A stretch of 64,000 nucleotides of DNA from Coleofasciculus sp. FACHB-1120. GTDB taxonomy: Bacteria > Cyanobacteriota > Cyanobacteriia > Cyanobacteriales > FACHB-T130. Every line of letters begins with the position of its first letter. Within the stretch, counting starts at the first letter, position 1. Location of the stretch: contig NZ_JACJTV010000011.1 in NCBI RefSeq assembly GCF_014698845.1, forward strand, positions 116,847 to 180,846, in the 5' to 3' direction. Below, one piece after another: positions 47,339 through 57,128 of this stretch. The position numbers and the translations under genes were made by a program. The notes under the pieces are model-generated. The model saw only the letters and a list, made by a program, of their open reading frames with translations. It was not told the DNA's origin and made no database searches.

Positions 47339-48640
47339 ATGCCATTTTTCGGACTTGTTTGGGTAACTTCTTGGGTCAGCTGTTTTTTCTCTAACCAGGC
47401 GTTGTCGAGTATACCTGATTACCTCTCGATAACACTTCCAGCCAAGGTTTTTTCATCTGTCAATAATCCTCTCGAAAGCGATAAATCTCTGTTAGTTCAC
47501 GCTGTAGGAAAGGAGAAACCTTACTCTTATTTAAGTGGTTTACATTCTCAGAAATTCAGCGCGTTCTTGCCTTCCTGGGGTTTCCAGCTAGGAGGAAATC
47601 AGAGCCAATCTTCATCAAGCAATGCTAAAGCACCCGCACAAGCTAGTCGGAAGCTAGAGACGGTGAATAATGTGCTTTGCCGTCCCGGATCAGCACCCCC
47701 GAAGGAAGCGCCAGTAGCGCCAACTATCCTATCTCAGTCGGCTTCATGGGTTGAAGTTCCTGCCAATCGAGCGCCAAAACCTAGTTTTCCGACCAGAATT
47801 ATGCAGGTGATGCAGAATTTGTTGAAATTCCCTGCTTGGAGTGACTCTCGCGACAAGACAACGCCTGCGCCGGTTGCAGTGGTTAAGACGGGTGGCAAGA
47901 GCGAATCGGGCGATCGCGTAATCGGTGAAAAAATCGGGAAACAGCAAGGTTTTTGGATGTCCTTGGCTGGGCGTAAAAGTAAGAGCGTCGCCACATCCAG
48001 CGGAGAACAGGAGCAATTTCAAGTCTGGGTCAAGGGACATTTAGTTGCTCAAATCCCTGAAAAAAACCAAGCAGAGCGATTTGCCAAGCGAGTCGCGCAA
48101 CTCCTGCAAAACTCCAATCTAGACGCATCGCAACTGAGACCAACGCTGGTGGATGGGAAGCCAGGGGGTAAGCTAGGCAACGACCAGTTGTTCGTCATTG
48201 ATAAAGCGATCGCTACCAACTTCAAACGCGATCGCCAACTCTTAGCCATCGAATGGGTAAATAATCTCCGCATCGCTTTGGGGGAAAAGCCTTTAAGCTT
48301 GGTCGAAGCTCAAGCCCAAATGCACAGATTAACCCACACAGATACCAAAATCGATGGTTTAGCCTCTTGGTATGGGGGCTATTTTCACGGACGCCAAACA
48401 GCAAACGGCGAAATCTACAACCAGGATGCACTCACGGCGGCTCATCCTTCTCTGCCTTTTAATACCTTTCTGAAAGTGACCAACTTGAAAAATGGGGATG
48501 CTGTCATCGTGCGGGTGACTGACCGTGGCCCCTACATTGCGCCGAGAACGCTCGATTTGTCGCGGGGAGCTGCTCGCTGCGTTAAGAGCGAAGAGGTGGG
48601 CGTGATTCCCTATGAAGCCGTCGTAATGAAACCGCTCTAA
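47339..48640 (+). CDS. rlpA: RlpA-like double-psi barrel protein
   Basis: This 433-residue protein has an N-terminal hydrophobic segment (FFGLVWVTSWVSCFF), a long low-complexity region, a middle domain of about 100 residues (about 220-320, FQVWVKGHLVAQIPEKNQAERFAKRV) and a C-terminal RlpA-type double-psi beta-barrel (about 335-433: GLASWYGGYFHGRQTANGE, TFLKVTNLKNGDAVIVRVTDRGPY). RlpA proteins are lytic transglycosylases or septal cell-wall proteins. The catalytic Asp is in VTDRGPY. An in-frame TTG lies at 47333; no ribosome site decides between them. Confidence 0.84.
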   Translation: MPFFGLVWVTSWVSCFFSNQALSSIPDYLSITLPAKVFSSVNNPLESDKSLLVHAVGKEKPYSYLSGLHSQKFSAFLPSWGFQLGGNQSQSSSSNAKAPAQASRKLETVNNVLCRPGSAPPKEAPVAPTILSQSASWVEVPANRAPKPSFPTRIMQVMQNLLKFPAWSDSRDKTTPAPVAVVKTGGKSESGDRVIGEKIGKQQGFWMSLAGRKSKSVATSSGEQEQFQVWVKGHLVAQIPEKNQAERFAKRVAQLLQNSNLDASQLRPTLVDGKPGGKLGNDQLFVIDKAIATNFKRDRQLLAIEWVNNLRIALGEKPLSLVEAQAQMHRLTHTDTKIDGLASWYGGYFHGRQTANGEIYNQDALTAAHPSLPFNTFLKVTNLKNGDAVIVRVTDRGPYIAPRTLDLSRGAARCVKSEEVGVIPYEAVVMKPL

Positions 48641-48711
48641 CCTCAATCAAGTTCTTGAAAAAGAGACGCGATTAATCATCGCGTCTCTACACTCCCTTAA
48701 CGGCTTAGGCT

Positions 48712-50259
48712 CTATTCAAGACAGCGAATAGCCTCTAGCAATCCTTTAGCTTTGTTGAGGGTTTCTTGGTACTCAGTTTCGGGGCGAGAATCGGCAACCA
48801 GACCCGCACCCGCTTGGACTGACACCTGATGTTTCCCATTGGCTTGAGAACGAACAACCATCGTGCGAATCGCGATCGCTGTATTTAATTGCCCCTCAAA
48901 GTCATACCAGCCATATGCCCCCGAATAAGGGCCACGACGGCAGGGTTCGAGTTCGTGAATAATCTCCATCGCTCGAATTTTGGGGGCACCGCTGACGGTT
49001 CCGGCGGGGAAGCAGGCTTTGAGTAAATCCCAGGCGGTTTTATCGGGCGCAAGTTCTCCCAGTACGTTACTGACGATGTGCATCACATGAGAGTAACGCT
49101 CGATTAGCATCAATTCATCGACTCTCACCGTACCGCTGGTGCAGACGCGCCCCAAATCATTGCGCCCTAAGTCAACCAGCATCACGTGTTCGGCAATTTC
49201 CTTCGGGTCTTGAAGTAAGTCCTCGGCAAAGGCGTCATCTTCTTTGGGCGTCTTCCCTCGCGGGCGCGTCCCGGCAATCGGGCGCACGGTCGCGCTCATC
49301 CCCTCCTCTGTTAGCGCCGCATCGCCTCCGTAGGAACTCAGCACCGCCTTCACCATCACTTCCGGGCTAGAACCAATAATCTGCCAATCGCCGAAGTTGA
49401 AATAAGCCATATAAGGCGAGGGATTAATCAGGCGCAAAGAGCGATATAAGGCAAAAGGATCGCCACTATATTCGGCACAGAGTTGTTGAGACAGGACGAC
49501 TTGGAAAATATCCCCCGCACGAATATAATCTTTTGCCTTTTCCACATTGGCGCAGAATTGTTCGCGTCCAGTGTTGCTGGTGTAGGTGAGTTGCTTCTCC
49601 CGATTTTCAGGGGGCGTCCATTGCAACAAAGTATCTTTTCCCGACAGAGGTAGCTGGAGTTTGCTCACCAATTGAGTAACGCGATCGCAAGCTTGTTGAT
49701 ATGCCTGAGCCAAATCCACATCTGGGTCGCGCAAATCCGCATACGCGATCGCCCAAATCTTGCGCTTCACCTGATCGAAAATAATCAGGTTATCGACCTG
49801 CATCCACAATCCATCCGGCAAATCGTCCTCTGAGGCGGGATAAATCGGCACGCGCGGCTCTATCCAGTTAATTAGTTCATAACCCCAGAAGCCAAATAAT
49901 CCGCCGATTCCGGGCGGCAATTGGGGCAACGTTACCGGGTGAAACGGCTTTAGACAGTAAGCTAATGCCTGAAACGGATCGCCTTCAAACGCGATCGCCC
50001 TCCCGTCACGGTGGGTTTGCGTCGTTTTATTTCCTCTCGCCTCCAACACCCACAAAGGATCGCAGCCGACAAAACTGTAGCGTCCTACTTTTTCCCCACC
50101 TTCCACGGATTCCAGTAAAAAGCTATAAGGCTGTCCAGCACAGACTTTGTACCAAGCAGACACGGGTGTATCTAGGTCTGCCACCCATTCCTGATACACC
50201 GGCACAAAATTACCCTGTTTAGCCAGATCGGAAAATTGGGAAAAATCAGGAAAAATCAT
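48712..50259 (-). CDS. trpE: Anthranilate synthase component I
   Basis: This 515-residue chorismate-binding enzyme makes anthranilate with a TrpG glutamine amidotransferase partner, which is not in the window. The tryptophan-feedback motif LLES (SFLLESVEGGEKVGRYS) is at the N-terminal domain, and catalytic blocks include RPIAGTRPRGKTPKEDD, LVDLGRNDLGRV, FPAGTVSGAPKIRAMEII and VQAGAGLVADSRPETEYQE. Start MIFPDFSQ (50259) matches cyanobacterial TrpE better than an in-frame ATG at 50313, and neither has a strong ribosome site. Confidence 0.93.
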   Translation of the reverse strand: MIFPDFSQFSDLAKQGNFVPVYQEWVADLDTPVSAWYKVCAGQPYSFLLESVEGGEKVGRYSFVGCDPLWVLEARGNKTTQTHRDGRAIAFEGDPFQALAYCLKPFHPVTLPQLPPGIGGLFGFWGYELINWIEPRVPIYPASEDDLPDGLWMQVDNLIIFDQVKRKIWAIAYADLRDPDVDLAQAYQQACDRVTQLVSKLQLPLSGKDTLLQWTPPENREKQLTYTSNTGREQFCANVEKAKDYIRAGDIFQVVLSQQLCAEYSGDPFALYRSLRLINPSPYMAYFNFGDWQIIGSSPEVMVKAVLSSYGGDAALTEEGMSATVRPIAGTRPRGKTPKEDDAFAEDLLQDPKEIAEHVMLVDLGRNDLGRVCTSGTVRVDELMLIERYSHVMHIVSNVLGELAPDKTAWDLLKACFPAGTVSGAPKIRAMEIIHELEPCRRGPYSGAYGWYDFEGQLNTAIAIRTMVVRSQANGKHQVSVQAGAGLVADSRPETEYQETLNKAKGLLEAIRCLE

Positions 50260-50752
50260 AATTTTCTTGCGTTCTGGATCGAGGCGATTCGCCCTAGCGA
50301 CGCCATTATTCATCCAGGGTAAAACAGAAACGGGCGCAAAAGGGAAAAGGGAAGAACCAGACGCTTCAGTTCATCCTTCATCCTTCTCATTTAGCTCATT
50401 TGGATTATCGTATTTTTGTCTTAGGTAGTTCGCCCAATTTATCGGGAAGTCGTGGGGAGAATTCGTGAGAGAGAAGTCTTGGGGAGAAAATATAGCGGTT
50501 CTCAGCGAGGTGGAATCTCTGGCGGTTCCAATGTTTGGTAGGGGCATAGCAATGCAATGCCCTTACAGATATGTCGCACCCAAACGAGAATTACGATATC
50601 TGGATTCAAACCGTTAACCCAACAGGATTGCCTTTTATCCACCCATTTCTCGCATTATCTTTAACGAATAAAGTTTTAACGAAGAAAGTATTTAACAAAC
50701 AAAGTAGGGTGGACAGTGCCCACCCTACTTTTACTAAAAAATTTAAAAGGTG
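50260..50752. other. Gap between trpE and psaD
   Basis: No gene is supported; a 61-codon plus frame at 50571-50756 overlaps the terminator and lacks signals. The right part holds the psaD terminator, listed next. A GGGGCATAGCAATGCAATGCCC inverted motif near 50542 is a common dispersed repeat. Confidence 0.45.
50702..50733. terminator. Bidirectional hairpin after psaD
   Basis: AAGTAGGGTGG (50702-50712) pairs with CCACCCTACTT (50720-50730) around ACAGTGC. On the minus strand, where it lies 20 bases after the psaD stop, it is followed by TTTGTTTGTTAAA. Confidence 0.78.
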
Positions 50753-51178
50753 CTAAACCTCGTAAGTCGGACGACCGCTAAACTTAACAGTTGGTGGTTC
50801 CGGGTTGCTGCCAATGTTCCGGTCTTTCTTATTCACATAAGGACGACCTTGATTGACTTTCTCTGGGAAGACGCCATCCTTAGGATGCAGATACTCCATT
50901 TCACCGTTCGGGAAGACACGGTAAATCTTGTAGTTGTTGATTTTGAACTTGGCTCGGAGTACCTGACCGCCTAACATGATGCAGTATTCTTTCCGTGCTA
51001 GGTATAGCAAGTTATCACCTTGGTTCATGATGGCAGAGCCACCAGTAGGCAATTCAAATACTTGCTGTTTCGGGCTTGTCCAAGTGATGGCGTACTTTTC
51101 TTCTAGTTCAGCTTTGGTGAGCAAACCGCCGGTACCGCCGCCAAATATGGGGGTTTGTCCAGTAAGAGTTTCTGGCAT
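50753..51178 (-). CDS. psaD: Photosystem I subunit II (PsaD)
   Basis: This 141-residue stromal-side subunit of photosystem I provides the ferredoxin docking site. It matches PsaD throughout: [33 protein letters not shown] block, [31 protein letters not shown] and [17 protein letters not shown]. Start 51178 is supported by GGGAG on the minus strand and by the family start MPETLTGQ. Its upstream region carries a heptamer array (51261-51317), 83-139 bases before the ATG. Confidence 0.96.
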   Translation of the reverse strand: MPETLTGQTPIFGGGTGGLLTKAELEEKYAITWTSPKQQVFELPTGGSAIMNQGDNLLYLARKEYCIMLGGQVLRAKFKINNYKIYRVFPNGEMEYLHPKDGVFPEKVNQGRPYVNKKDRNIGSNPEPPTVKFSGRPTYEV

Positions 51179-51260
51179 AGATTTTTCTCCCAACGTTTTA
51201 GGGCATCCTATCACCGAGGCAACGCCTGTCTTGCGAGTCTGTCAAGAACTGTTACAGTTT

Positions 51261-51317
51261 GTCATTAGTCATGGGTCGCTGGTCATTTCGTCATGAGTCA
51301 TGGGTCATTAGTCAAGG
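51261..51317. repeat. Heptamer array upstream of psaD
   Basis: Eight degenerate 7-base units (GTCATTA, GTCATGG, GTCGCTG, GTCATTT, GTCATGA, GTCATGG, GTCATTA, GTCAAGG) with one extra base in the middle occupy the psaD promoter region, between its start and the end of the upstream kinase gene. Confidence 0.82.
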
Positions 51318-51356
51318 GATTGCTGACGAATCATTGCGAACTGATTTTATCAAGGA

Positions 51357-53600
51357 CTACTGACTCGTGACTGCTGACTGTCTTGCCACGATAGGCACTG
51401 TAAAGTGAAACTGACTGCCTTGATCTTTACCAGCAGATTCCGCCCAAATTTCACCGCCCCAGCCTGTAACAACTTGGCGACAAATCGCCAGTCCTAGACC
51501 AGTACCGCCAGTAGTTCGCCGCAGAGCGCCTTCTTCCTGATAGAACCGATCGAAGACAACCTCAAGCCCGCTGGGTTCAATCCCGCGACCTGTATCGGCA
51601 ACCGTAACTTCCAGCATTGAGCTGTCGTTACACTCAGCGAGGATACTAATTTTTCCTTTAGACGTTGTAAATTTGCAAGCGTTGTCCAGCAGTTTCGCAA
51701 GCACCTCGACCAACCACTCCCCATCCGCTCGTACTAAAGGCAGCGAATCAGGCACTTTGGTGACAATCTTTGGCAGCTGACCATCCGAATTGCGGGCGCG
51801 GATACTGCTGAGGGCAAGATCGATGCACTCTGGCAGCGCTAGGGGTTCTGGATGCCATTGCACCCGACCACTTTCCAAGCGAGAAAGGGTGAGGAAGTCT
51901 TGCACCAGTTTACGCATCCGCTCGGCGTCGGTGAGAGCGGTGCTGAGCATCACTTGCCGCATCTCCGGGGGCATATCAGGTTCGCTTGCCAGACTTTCCA
52001 GGCAGACTTGAATCGTGGAGAGGGGGGTGCGGAGTTCGTGACCTGTGATCGCGACTAAGTTGCTGCGGGTGCGGTCGAGAGCTTCTAGCTGTTGGTTGAG
52101 GTCTTCCAGGTTGACGTAGGCTTCGGCTTGAATCAGTGCCCCGCCGATTTGAATAGAAATGGCTTCTACGAGTTCCAATTCGTCGTCCTGCCACTCATAG
52201 GGGGTAGCACCGCAATGATGCAGCTCTACTATCCCCAGGAGCCGATCCTGATACAGCACTGGCATCATTAGCCAAGACTGAATCGAAAAGCGGCTTACTA
52301 GAGGCTGGAGTGAGTGATTGGAAGCAGGTTCTGACACTCCTGTCGATGTTTCTACAGTACGAGGGTCAAGAATCCGAGGGTCGAGATGAGTATCGGCAAC
52401 ATAAACTCGCTCTCGTTTCTGCACAACTTCCTGAAATAGAGGATTTTCTTGTAAAGGCCAATTGTGACCGAGTGCAGAGACAAGCCGAGAATTGCCGTTA
52501 TCCGTCACCCTCAAGAATTCATGGTGAATCGTGGTCGAGGTATCGGCTGCCCCGGCACGATAAATCAGACACCGGCAAGCAAACAGTGCTTGTCCTAATT
52601 CCTGCACGGCAACGGATAGAATTTCATCCGGGTGCAAGGGTTGTCCCGTGTGACTGCCCCGCCGGATGGCAGCGGTAATCGAGTTCACTAGGCGCTCTTT
52701 CCGTTCTTGGGCAGAAATCGAGCGATAAGCTTTGAGTAGCTTGTACTGCCCTGCTTGCAAGTAAGTGACTAGGCACTGAACAAAGGGATCGGGATTGTCG
52801 GTAAGAGACTCTGGAGTTTGGACGGAGGGTTCTTTCGCCGCCTGCGACTGTATCGATTGAACTGAAAAATTCTGCCGATTCGCTGCTTCCGGATTGGTTC
52901 CAAAGGAAGTTTCTAAAAACTGACTCGTCGAAGGGATGCCGTAAATATTTCGTGCTTGAGCCAGCTTTGGAGCCAATTCTGGACGGTACTGCGAAATCCG
53001 ATTGAGTAATAATTCCGCAACAATGCAACTGACTTGGCGATCGAATGTCCAGATCCCCTCAAACCGGCGGGCGGGGTCTATCCCTTCAAACGATGAAATC
53101 CGCAATCGGGAAGTCGTTCGAGGGGAGTCGGAAGTGCGGCGGCTGGAGGAAATCGCGGATGTGCCTTTTCTCCCAGCTATCTTTCCTTTTGTACCCTGAA
53201 GCGATCGCCCATCATCGGTTAGGTTTCGTTCTCGACAAACTAAACAGGTGGCATAATTCTGCCCGATCACCACTAAGTGCCACTCTTGACTTAAACCATC
53301 TGTCGGCTCAAACGCAATCGTTTCGTAAGCTTCCGAACTGTTGGTAAAGTCGGTTTCTGGTGCTGCCAGCACATATAACTGCTCTGTCCGTTCTGCAATC
53401 CGTCGGTAACGGTGAGCCTCCTGACGGTAGAAGCGCTCTCGCTGGAAGCTGGCAATCACCAGATGCGGCTCTAAAGATGCCAGAACCTGGTCTTCCATCG
53501 CATGAGATAAGGCGATTAAGGAAGACTTGAAATACATTTGAGGTCGCAGCTGAGGCAGGACTTGCAGCAAATCTGCCAGCACAGAAGTCGGGATGATCAT
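51357..53600 (-). CDS. DICT/GAF sensor histidine kinase
   Basis: This 747-residue soluble kinase has an N-terminal DICT domain (about 15-140; YFKSSLIALSHAMEDQV is typical), a variable linker, a GAF domain (about 310-500; DTHLDPRILDP and SWLMMPVLYQDRLLGIVELHH), a short coiled coil, a HisKA domain with VAITGHELRTPLS, and an ATPase domain with LLDNACKF, DTGRGI and GTGLGLAIC. It has no membrane helix or receiver. It is divergent from nirA, sharing a 475-base spacer. The ligand sensed is unknown; its position beside the nitrate operon is suggestive only. Confidence 0.88.
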   Translation of the reverse strand: MIIPTSVLADLLQVLPQLRPQMYFKSSLIALSHAMEDQVLASLEPHLVIASFQRERFYRQEAHRYRRIAERTEQLYVLAAPETDFTNSSEAYETIAFEPTDGLSQEWHLVVIGQNYATCLVCRERNLTDDGRSLQGTKGKIAGRKGTSAISSSRRTSDSPRTTSRLRISSFEGIDPARRFEGIWTFDRQVSCIVAELLLNRISQYRPELAPKLAQARNIYGIPSTSQFLETSFGTNPEAANRQNFSVQSIQSQAAKEPSVQTPESLTDNPDPFVQCLVTYLQAGQYKLLKAYRSISAQERKERLVNSITAAIRRGSHTGQPLHPDEILSVAVQELGQALFACRCLIYRAGAADTSTTIHHEFLRVTDNGNSRLVSALGHNWPLQENPLFQEVVQKRERVYVADTHLDPRILDPRTVETSTGVSEPASNHSLQPLVSRFSIQSWLMMPVLYQDRLLGIVELHHCGATPYEWQDDELELVEAISIQIGGALIQAEAYVNLEDLNQQLEALDRTRSNLVAITGHELRTPLSTIQVCLESLASEPDMPPEMRQVMLSTALTDAERMRKLVQDFLTLSRLESGRVQWHPEPLALPECIDLALSSIRARNSDGQLPKIVTKVPDSLPLVRADGEWLVEVLAKLLDNACKFTTSKGKISILAECNDSSMLEVTVADTGRGIEPSGLEVVFDRFYQEEGALRRTTGGTGLGLAICRQVVTGWGGEIWAESAGKDQGSQFHFTVPIVARQSAVTSQ

Positions 53601-53815
53601 TTAATAATTTGCCGAGTTTCTTACCCGTTCTATGCCTATCGTACAAAACAGCGCTCCCTCCGAATGTTTTGAATATTTGCGTGCGATCGGGTTTTACCGA
53701 ACGTAAATTCTCACAAAATTGCTGAATGCCACGTTTAAGGGGAGGCAAATCACGTTTCTGTGAGTTCGGCGATGGGATGGCTGTAAGTTAAGGGAAACTC
53801 AATGATTGCATTGAT

Positions 53816-53853
53816 AGGGGTTTTGAGGAAGCGATCGCTTCCTCAAAACCCCT
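53816..53853. repeat. 38-bp perfect palindrome centred on HIP1
   Basis: A perfect palindrome with no spacer, arms 53816-53834 and 53835-53853, has the HIP1 octamer GCGATCGC at its centre (53831-53838). It lies in the spacer between the DICT kinase and nirA, about 100 bases upstream of the NtcA box. Confidence 0.9.
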
Positions 53854-53956
53854 CGCCACAAGAATTTCTAATGTTAATCATTAATCTTCCTTAAGGGGGA
53901 TGCCATGCCTAAATGGCATCCGATCGATGCAAAAACTTCATGTCTATTAACATTTT

Positions 53957-53998
53957 GTAATTTCTTATACGAATTTCACAGTTCAGTTTGCATAACTT
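53957..53998 (+). promoter_or_regulatory. NtcA-activated promoter of the nirA operon
   Basis: GTA-N8-TAC lies at 53957-53970, and a TAN3T -10 box (TAACTT) at 53993-53998. The centre-to-box distance is 29.5 bases, identical to the nrtP promoter. Predicted start is near 54005, leaving a leader of about 70 nt. This position shows that a longer in-frame start for nirA at 53905 cannot be used from this promoter. Confidence 0.9.
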
Positions 53999-54075
53999 AT
54001 CATCAACGAGCAATTGACAAACACGCATATTATCCGTTTGCGGGCATTCGAGCGCCACGTAATGAGGACACACCC

Positions 54076-55611
54076 ATGACAAGCACAGCCACGCCTACAG
54101 CAAGTCTTAATAAATTTGAAAAATTCAAAGCAGAGAAAGATGGTCTGGCGGTAAAGGCAGAACTCGAACATTTTGCCCAGGTTGGCTGGGAGGCGATGGA
54201 CGAAACAGACCGCGACCACCGGCTCAAGTGGGTAGGGATTTTCTTCAGACCTGTTACGCCCGGAAAATTTATGATGCGGATGCGGATGCCCAGCGGTATC
54301 CTCACCAGCGATCAAATGCGAATGCTCGCCGAGATTGTGCAGCGCTACGGCGAAGATGGCTGTGGCGACATTACCACCCGGCAAAATATCCAACTGCGGG
54401 GAGTCCGGATCGAGGATGTGCCAGAAATCTTCCGACGGTTAGAACGAGTGGAGATGACCAGCGTTCAGTCGGGGATGGACAACGTCCGCAACATCACGGG
54501 TTCGCCAGTCGCGGGGATTGATGCGGATGAATTATTTGATACGCGAAGTCTTGTGCAGCAAGTCCAAGACATGATTACGAATCATGGGGAAGGCAACAAA
54601 GCTTTCAGCAATCTGCCCCGGAAATTCAATATTGCGATCGCGGGTTGTCGCGACAACTCGGTTCACGCTGAAATCAACGACCTCGCCTTCGTCCCTGCCT
54701 ACAAAGATGGCGTGTTCGGGTTTAATGTCCTCGTCGGTGGCTTGTTCTCTGCCAAACGGTGCGATGCTGCCATTCCCCTGAATGCTTGGGTGCATCCCGA
54801 CGATGTTGTAGAGGTATGCCGAGCGGTTTTAGAAGTTTTTCGCGATCGCGGTCCCCGCTCGAATCGGCACAAAGCACGGCTGATGTGGCTGATCGATGAA
54901 TTGGGGTTAGGACAATTTCGAGCCTTGGTCGAAGAATATCTGGAGAAGCCTCTCCAACCATCTGCCGAAAAAGACGAAATTGACTGGGAAAAGCGCGACC
55001 ACATCGGCGTCTACCCGCAGAAGCAACCCGGCTTAAACTACGTCGGCTTACACGTTCCTGTAGGGCGTCTCTATGCCCAGGATATGTTTGACCTGGCTCG
55101 GATGGCTGAAGTCTACGGCAACGGGGAAATGCGGTTCACCGTTGAGCAAAATGTCATCATCCCGAATATTCCCGACTCGCGCTTAGATGCCTGCTTAGCC
55201 GAACCCCTGCTAGAGCGATTCTCCATCAATCCCGATCCCTTAGCGCGATCGCTTGTCTCCTGCACCGGATCGCAGTTCTGCAACTTTGCCTTGATTGAAA
55301 CCAAAAACCGCGCCCTGGCAACGATTGAGGAACTGGGAGCAGAATTATCTCTAACCAAACCTGTGCGGATTCACTGGACGGGCTGCCCCAACTCCTGCGG
55401 TCAGCCTCAAGTCGCCGACATCGGTTTGATGGGGACAAAAGTTCGCAAAAACGGCAAAACCTTAGAAGGTGTCGATCTTTACATGGGCGGCACAGTCGGG
55501 AAAGAAGCCCATCTGGGTACCTGCGTGCAGAAAAGCATTCCCTGCGAAGACCTCAAACCCGTATTGCGGAATTTATTGATCGAACAGTTTGGGGCTACAC
55601 CTCGCTTATAG
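54076..55611 (+). CDS. nirA: Ferredoxin-nitrite reductase
   Basis: This 511-residue enzyme reduces nitrite to ammonium with six electrons from ferredoxin. It has duplicated nitrite/sulfite reductase half-domains; the [4Fe-4S]-siroheme ligands are C396 and C402 (SCTGSQFC) and C437 and C441 (GCPNSCG). DITTRQNIQLRG near residue 100 is another family block. No C-terminal ferredoxin extension is present. ATG 54076 is chosen because GAGGA lies eight bases upstream and because the promoter lies inside the longer frame. It is the first gene of the operon; nrtA follows 56 bases later. Confidence 0.95.
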   Translation: MTSTATPTASLNKFEKFKAEKDGLAVKAELEHFAQVGWEAMDETDRDHRLKWVGIFFRPVTPGKFMMRMRMPSGILTSDQMRMLAEIVQRYGEDGCGDITTRQNIQLRGVRIEDVPEIFRRLERVEMTSVQSGMDNVRNITGSPVAGIDADELFDTRSLVQQVQDMITNHGEGNKAFSNLPRKFNIAIAGCRDNSVHAEINDLAFVPAYKDGVFGFNVLVGGLFSAKRCDAAIPLNAWVHPDDVVEVCRAVLEVFRDRGPRSNRHKARLMWLIDELGLGQFRALVEEYLEKPLQPSAEKDEIDWEKRDHIGVYPQKQPGLNYVGLHVPVGRLYAQDMFDLARMAEVYGNGEMRFTVEQNVIIPNIPDSRLDACLAEPLLERFSINPDPLARSLVSCTGSQFCNFALIETKNRALATIEELGAELSLTKPVRIHWTGCPNSCGQPQVADIGLMGTKVRKNGKTLEGVDLYMGGTVGKEAHLGTCVQKSIPCEDLKPVLRNLLIEQFGATPRL

Positions 55612-55667
55612 GGTAGCGGCTAGCGCACAAGCTTTTACCGACTACCTACCACTGAGTTACCACTTGC

Positions 55668-57011
55668 ATGAGAAATATGAGCAGACTTTCTAGACGGCAA
55701 TTCATCATCACAGCAGGAGCAGCCACAGCAGGAAGCTTGCTGGCTCATGGCTGTAGTTCCGGCCCCACTAAGAGCGCCAAATCCGCTTCAAATTCCTCCC
55801 CCGTTGCCACTAGCACAGCAGCCAATGCGCCGAAAGTAGAAACAACCACCGCCAAGCTAGGATTTATTGCTCTGACAGATTCCGCGCCCCTGATTGTCGC
55901 CCAGGAAAAAGGGTTGTTTGCCAAATACGGCATGACAGATGTTGAGGTTGTCAAGCAAGCTTCTTGGCCCGTCACCCGCGATAACTTGGAGCTAGGGACA
56001 GCCGGTAACGCTGGTGGGATTGATGGGGCACATATCCTATCCCCTATGCCTTACTTTATGACCTTGGGGCAAACCAAGAACAAGCAGCCAGTGCCGATGT
56101 ACATCCTGGCGCGGTTGAATACCAACGGTCAAGCAATTTCTGTTGCTAATACTTACAAAGATTCAAAAGTCGGCTTAGACAGCAAAGGACTCAAAGAAGC
56201 CTTTACCAAAGCTGGGGCCAAAAGTGACCCCAAAGCAGCTATTACCTATCCTGGTGGCACCCACGACCTCTGGATGCGCTACTGGTTAGCAGCAGGCGGC
56301 ATCGATCCAAACAAGGATATTTCTACAGTCCCCGTACCACCACCTCAGATGGTGGCGAATATGAAAACGGGCAACATGGAAGCCTTCTGTGTAGGCGAAC
56401 CGTGGAACGCCCAGCTGGTGAACCAAGGGCAGGGTTACACCGCCTTGGTAACAGGAGAACTGTGGAAAGACCATCCCGAAAAAGCTTTTGCCATGCGGGC
56501 TGATTGGGTAGATAAAAATCCCAATTCTGCCAAAGCGCTGCTAATGGCGGTACAGGAAGCCCAGCAGTGGTGCGACAAGGCAGAAAACAAAGAGGAGATG
56601 TGCCAAATTGTCTCCCAAGCAAAATGGTTTAAAGTCCCAGCCAAAGATATTATCGAACGCTCCAAAGGCAACATTGACTACGGCGATGGTCGCCCGGTCG
56701 TGCAAAATAGTCCGCTGTTGATGAAGTTCTGGTCAGATAACGCTTCTTATCCGTACAAGAGTCACGACACCTGGTTCCTAACTGAAAACATCCGTTGGGG
56801 GAATATTCCTGCGGATACCAAAGTTAAGGAACTCGTTGACAAAGTGAACCGGGAAGACCTTTGGAAAGAAGCGGCAAAAGCACTAGGAGTTCCTGCTTCA
56901 GAAATTCCAACTAGCACCTCTAGGGGTATTGAAACCTTCTTTGATGGTGTCAAGTTTGACCCAGAAAAACCAGAGGAATACTTGAAGAGTCTCAAGATTA
57001 AGAAGGCATAA
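55668..57011 (+). CDS. nrtA: Nitrate/nitrite ABC transporter substrate-binding protein
   Basis: This 447-residue periplasmic nitrate-binding lipoprotein starts with a twin-arginine motif (RR at 9-10 in SRRQFI) and a lipobox ending at C29 (LLAHGC). A serine/alanine linker follows, then the nitrate-binding domain from about residue 60 (LGFIALTDSAPLIVAQEKGLF, GGIDGAHILSPMPYFMTLG, FCVGEPWNAQL). Those blocks recur in the C-terminal half of NrtC. It delivers nitrate and nitrite to NrtB. It lies 56 bases after nirA. Confidence 0.95.
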   Translation: MRNMSRLSRRQFIITAGAATAGSLLAHGCSSGPTKSAKSASNSSPVATSTAANAPKVETTTAKLGFIALTDSAPLIVAQEKGLFAKYGMTDVEVVKQASWPVTRDNLELGTAGNAGGIDGAHILSPMPYFMTLGQTKNKQPVPMYILARLNTNGQAISVANTYKDSKVGLDSKGLKEAFTKAGAKSDPKAAITYPGGTHDLWMRYWLAAGGIDPNKDISTVPVPPPQMVANMKTGNMEAFCVGEPWNAQLVNQGQGYTALVTGELWKDHPEKAFAMRADWVDKNPNSAKALLMAVQEAQQWCDKAENKEEMCQIVSQAKWFKVPAKDIIERSKGNIDYGDGRPVVQNSPLLMKFWSDNASYPYKSHDTWFLTENIRWGNIPADTKVKELVDKVNREDLWKEAAKALGVPASEIPTSTSRGIETFFDGVKFDPEKPEEYLKSLKIKKA

Positions 57012-57029
57012 ATGGTGAATAGCAAGTAG

Positions 57030-57062
57030 CTAATTGCTAATTGTTCAAGCTAATTGTTCAAG
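57030..57062. repeat. Heptamer/13-mer repeat in nrtA-nrtB spacer
   Basis: GCTAATT at 57030-57036 is followed by two exact 13-base units (GCTAATTGTTCAA at 57037-57049 and 57050-57062). GCTAATT is the reverse complement of a rotation of the TTAGCAA unit seen before dnaJ and narB. Confidence 0.78.
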
Positions 57063-57128
57063 AGCAAGCGGCGATTAGCTATTTGCTGACCAATGAATAA
57101 TCAATATGATTAACAATTAGGAGTGAGA

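Noticed and set aside
53905..54075. 57-residue N-terminal extension of NirA
   Set aside because: The NtcA promoter at 53957-53998 lies inside it, and ATG 54076 has the ribosome site and the family-like start.
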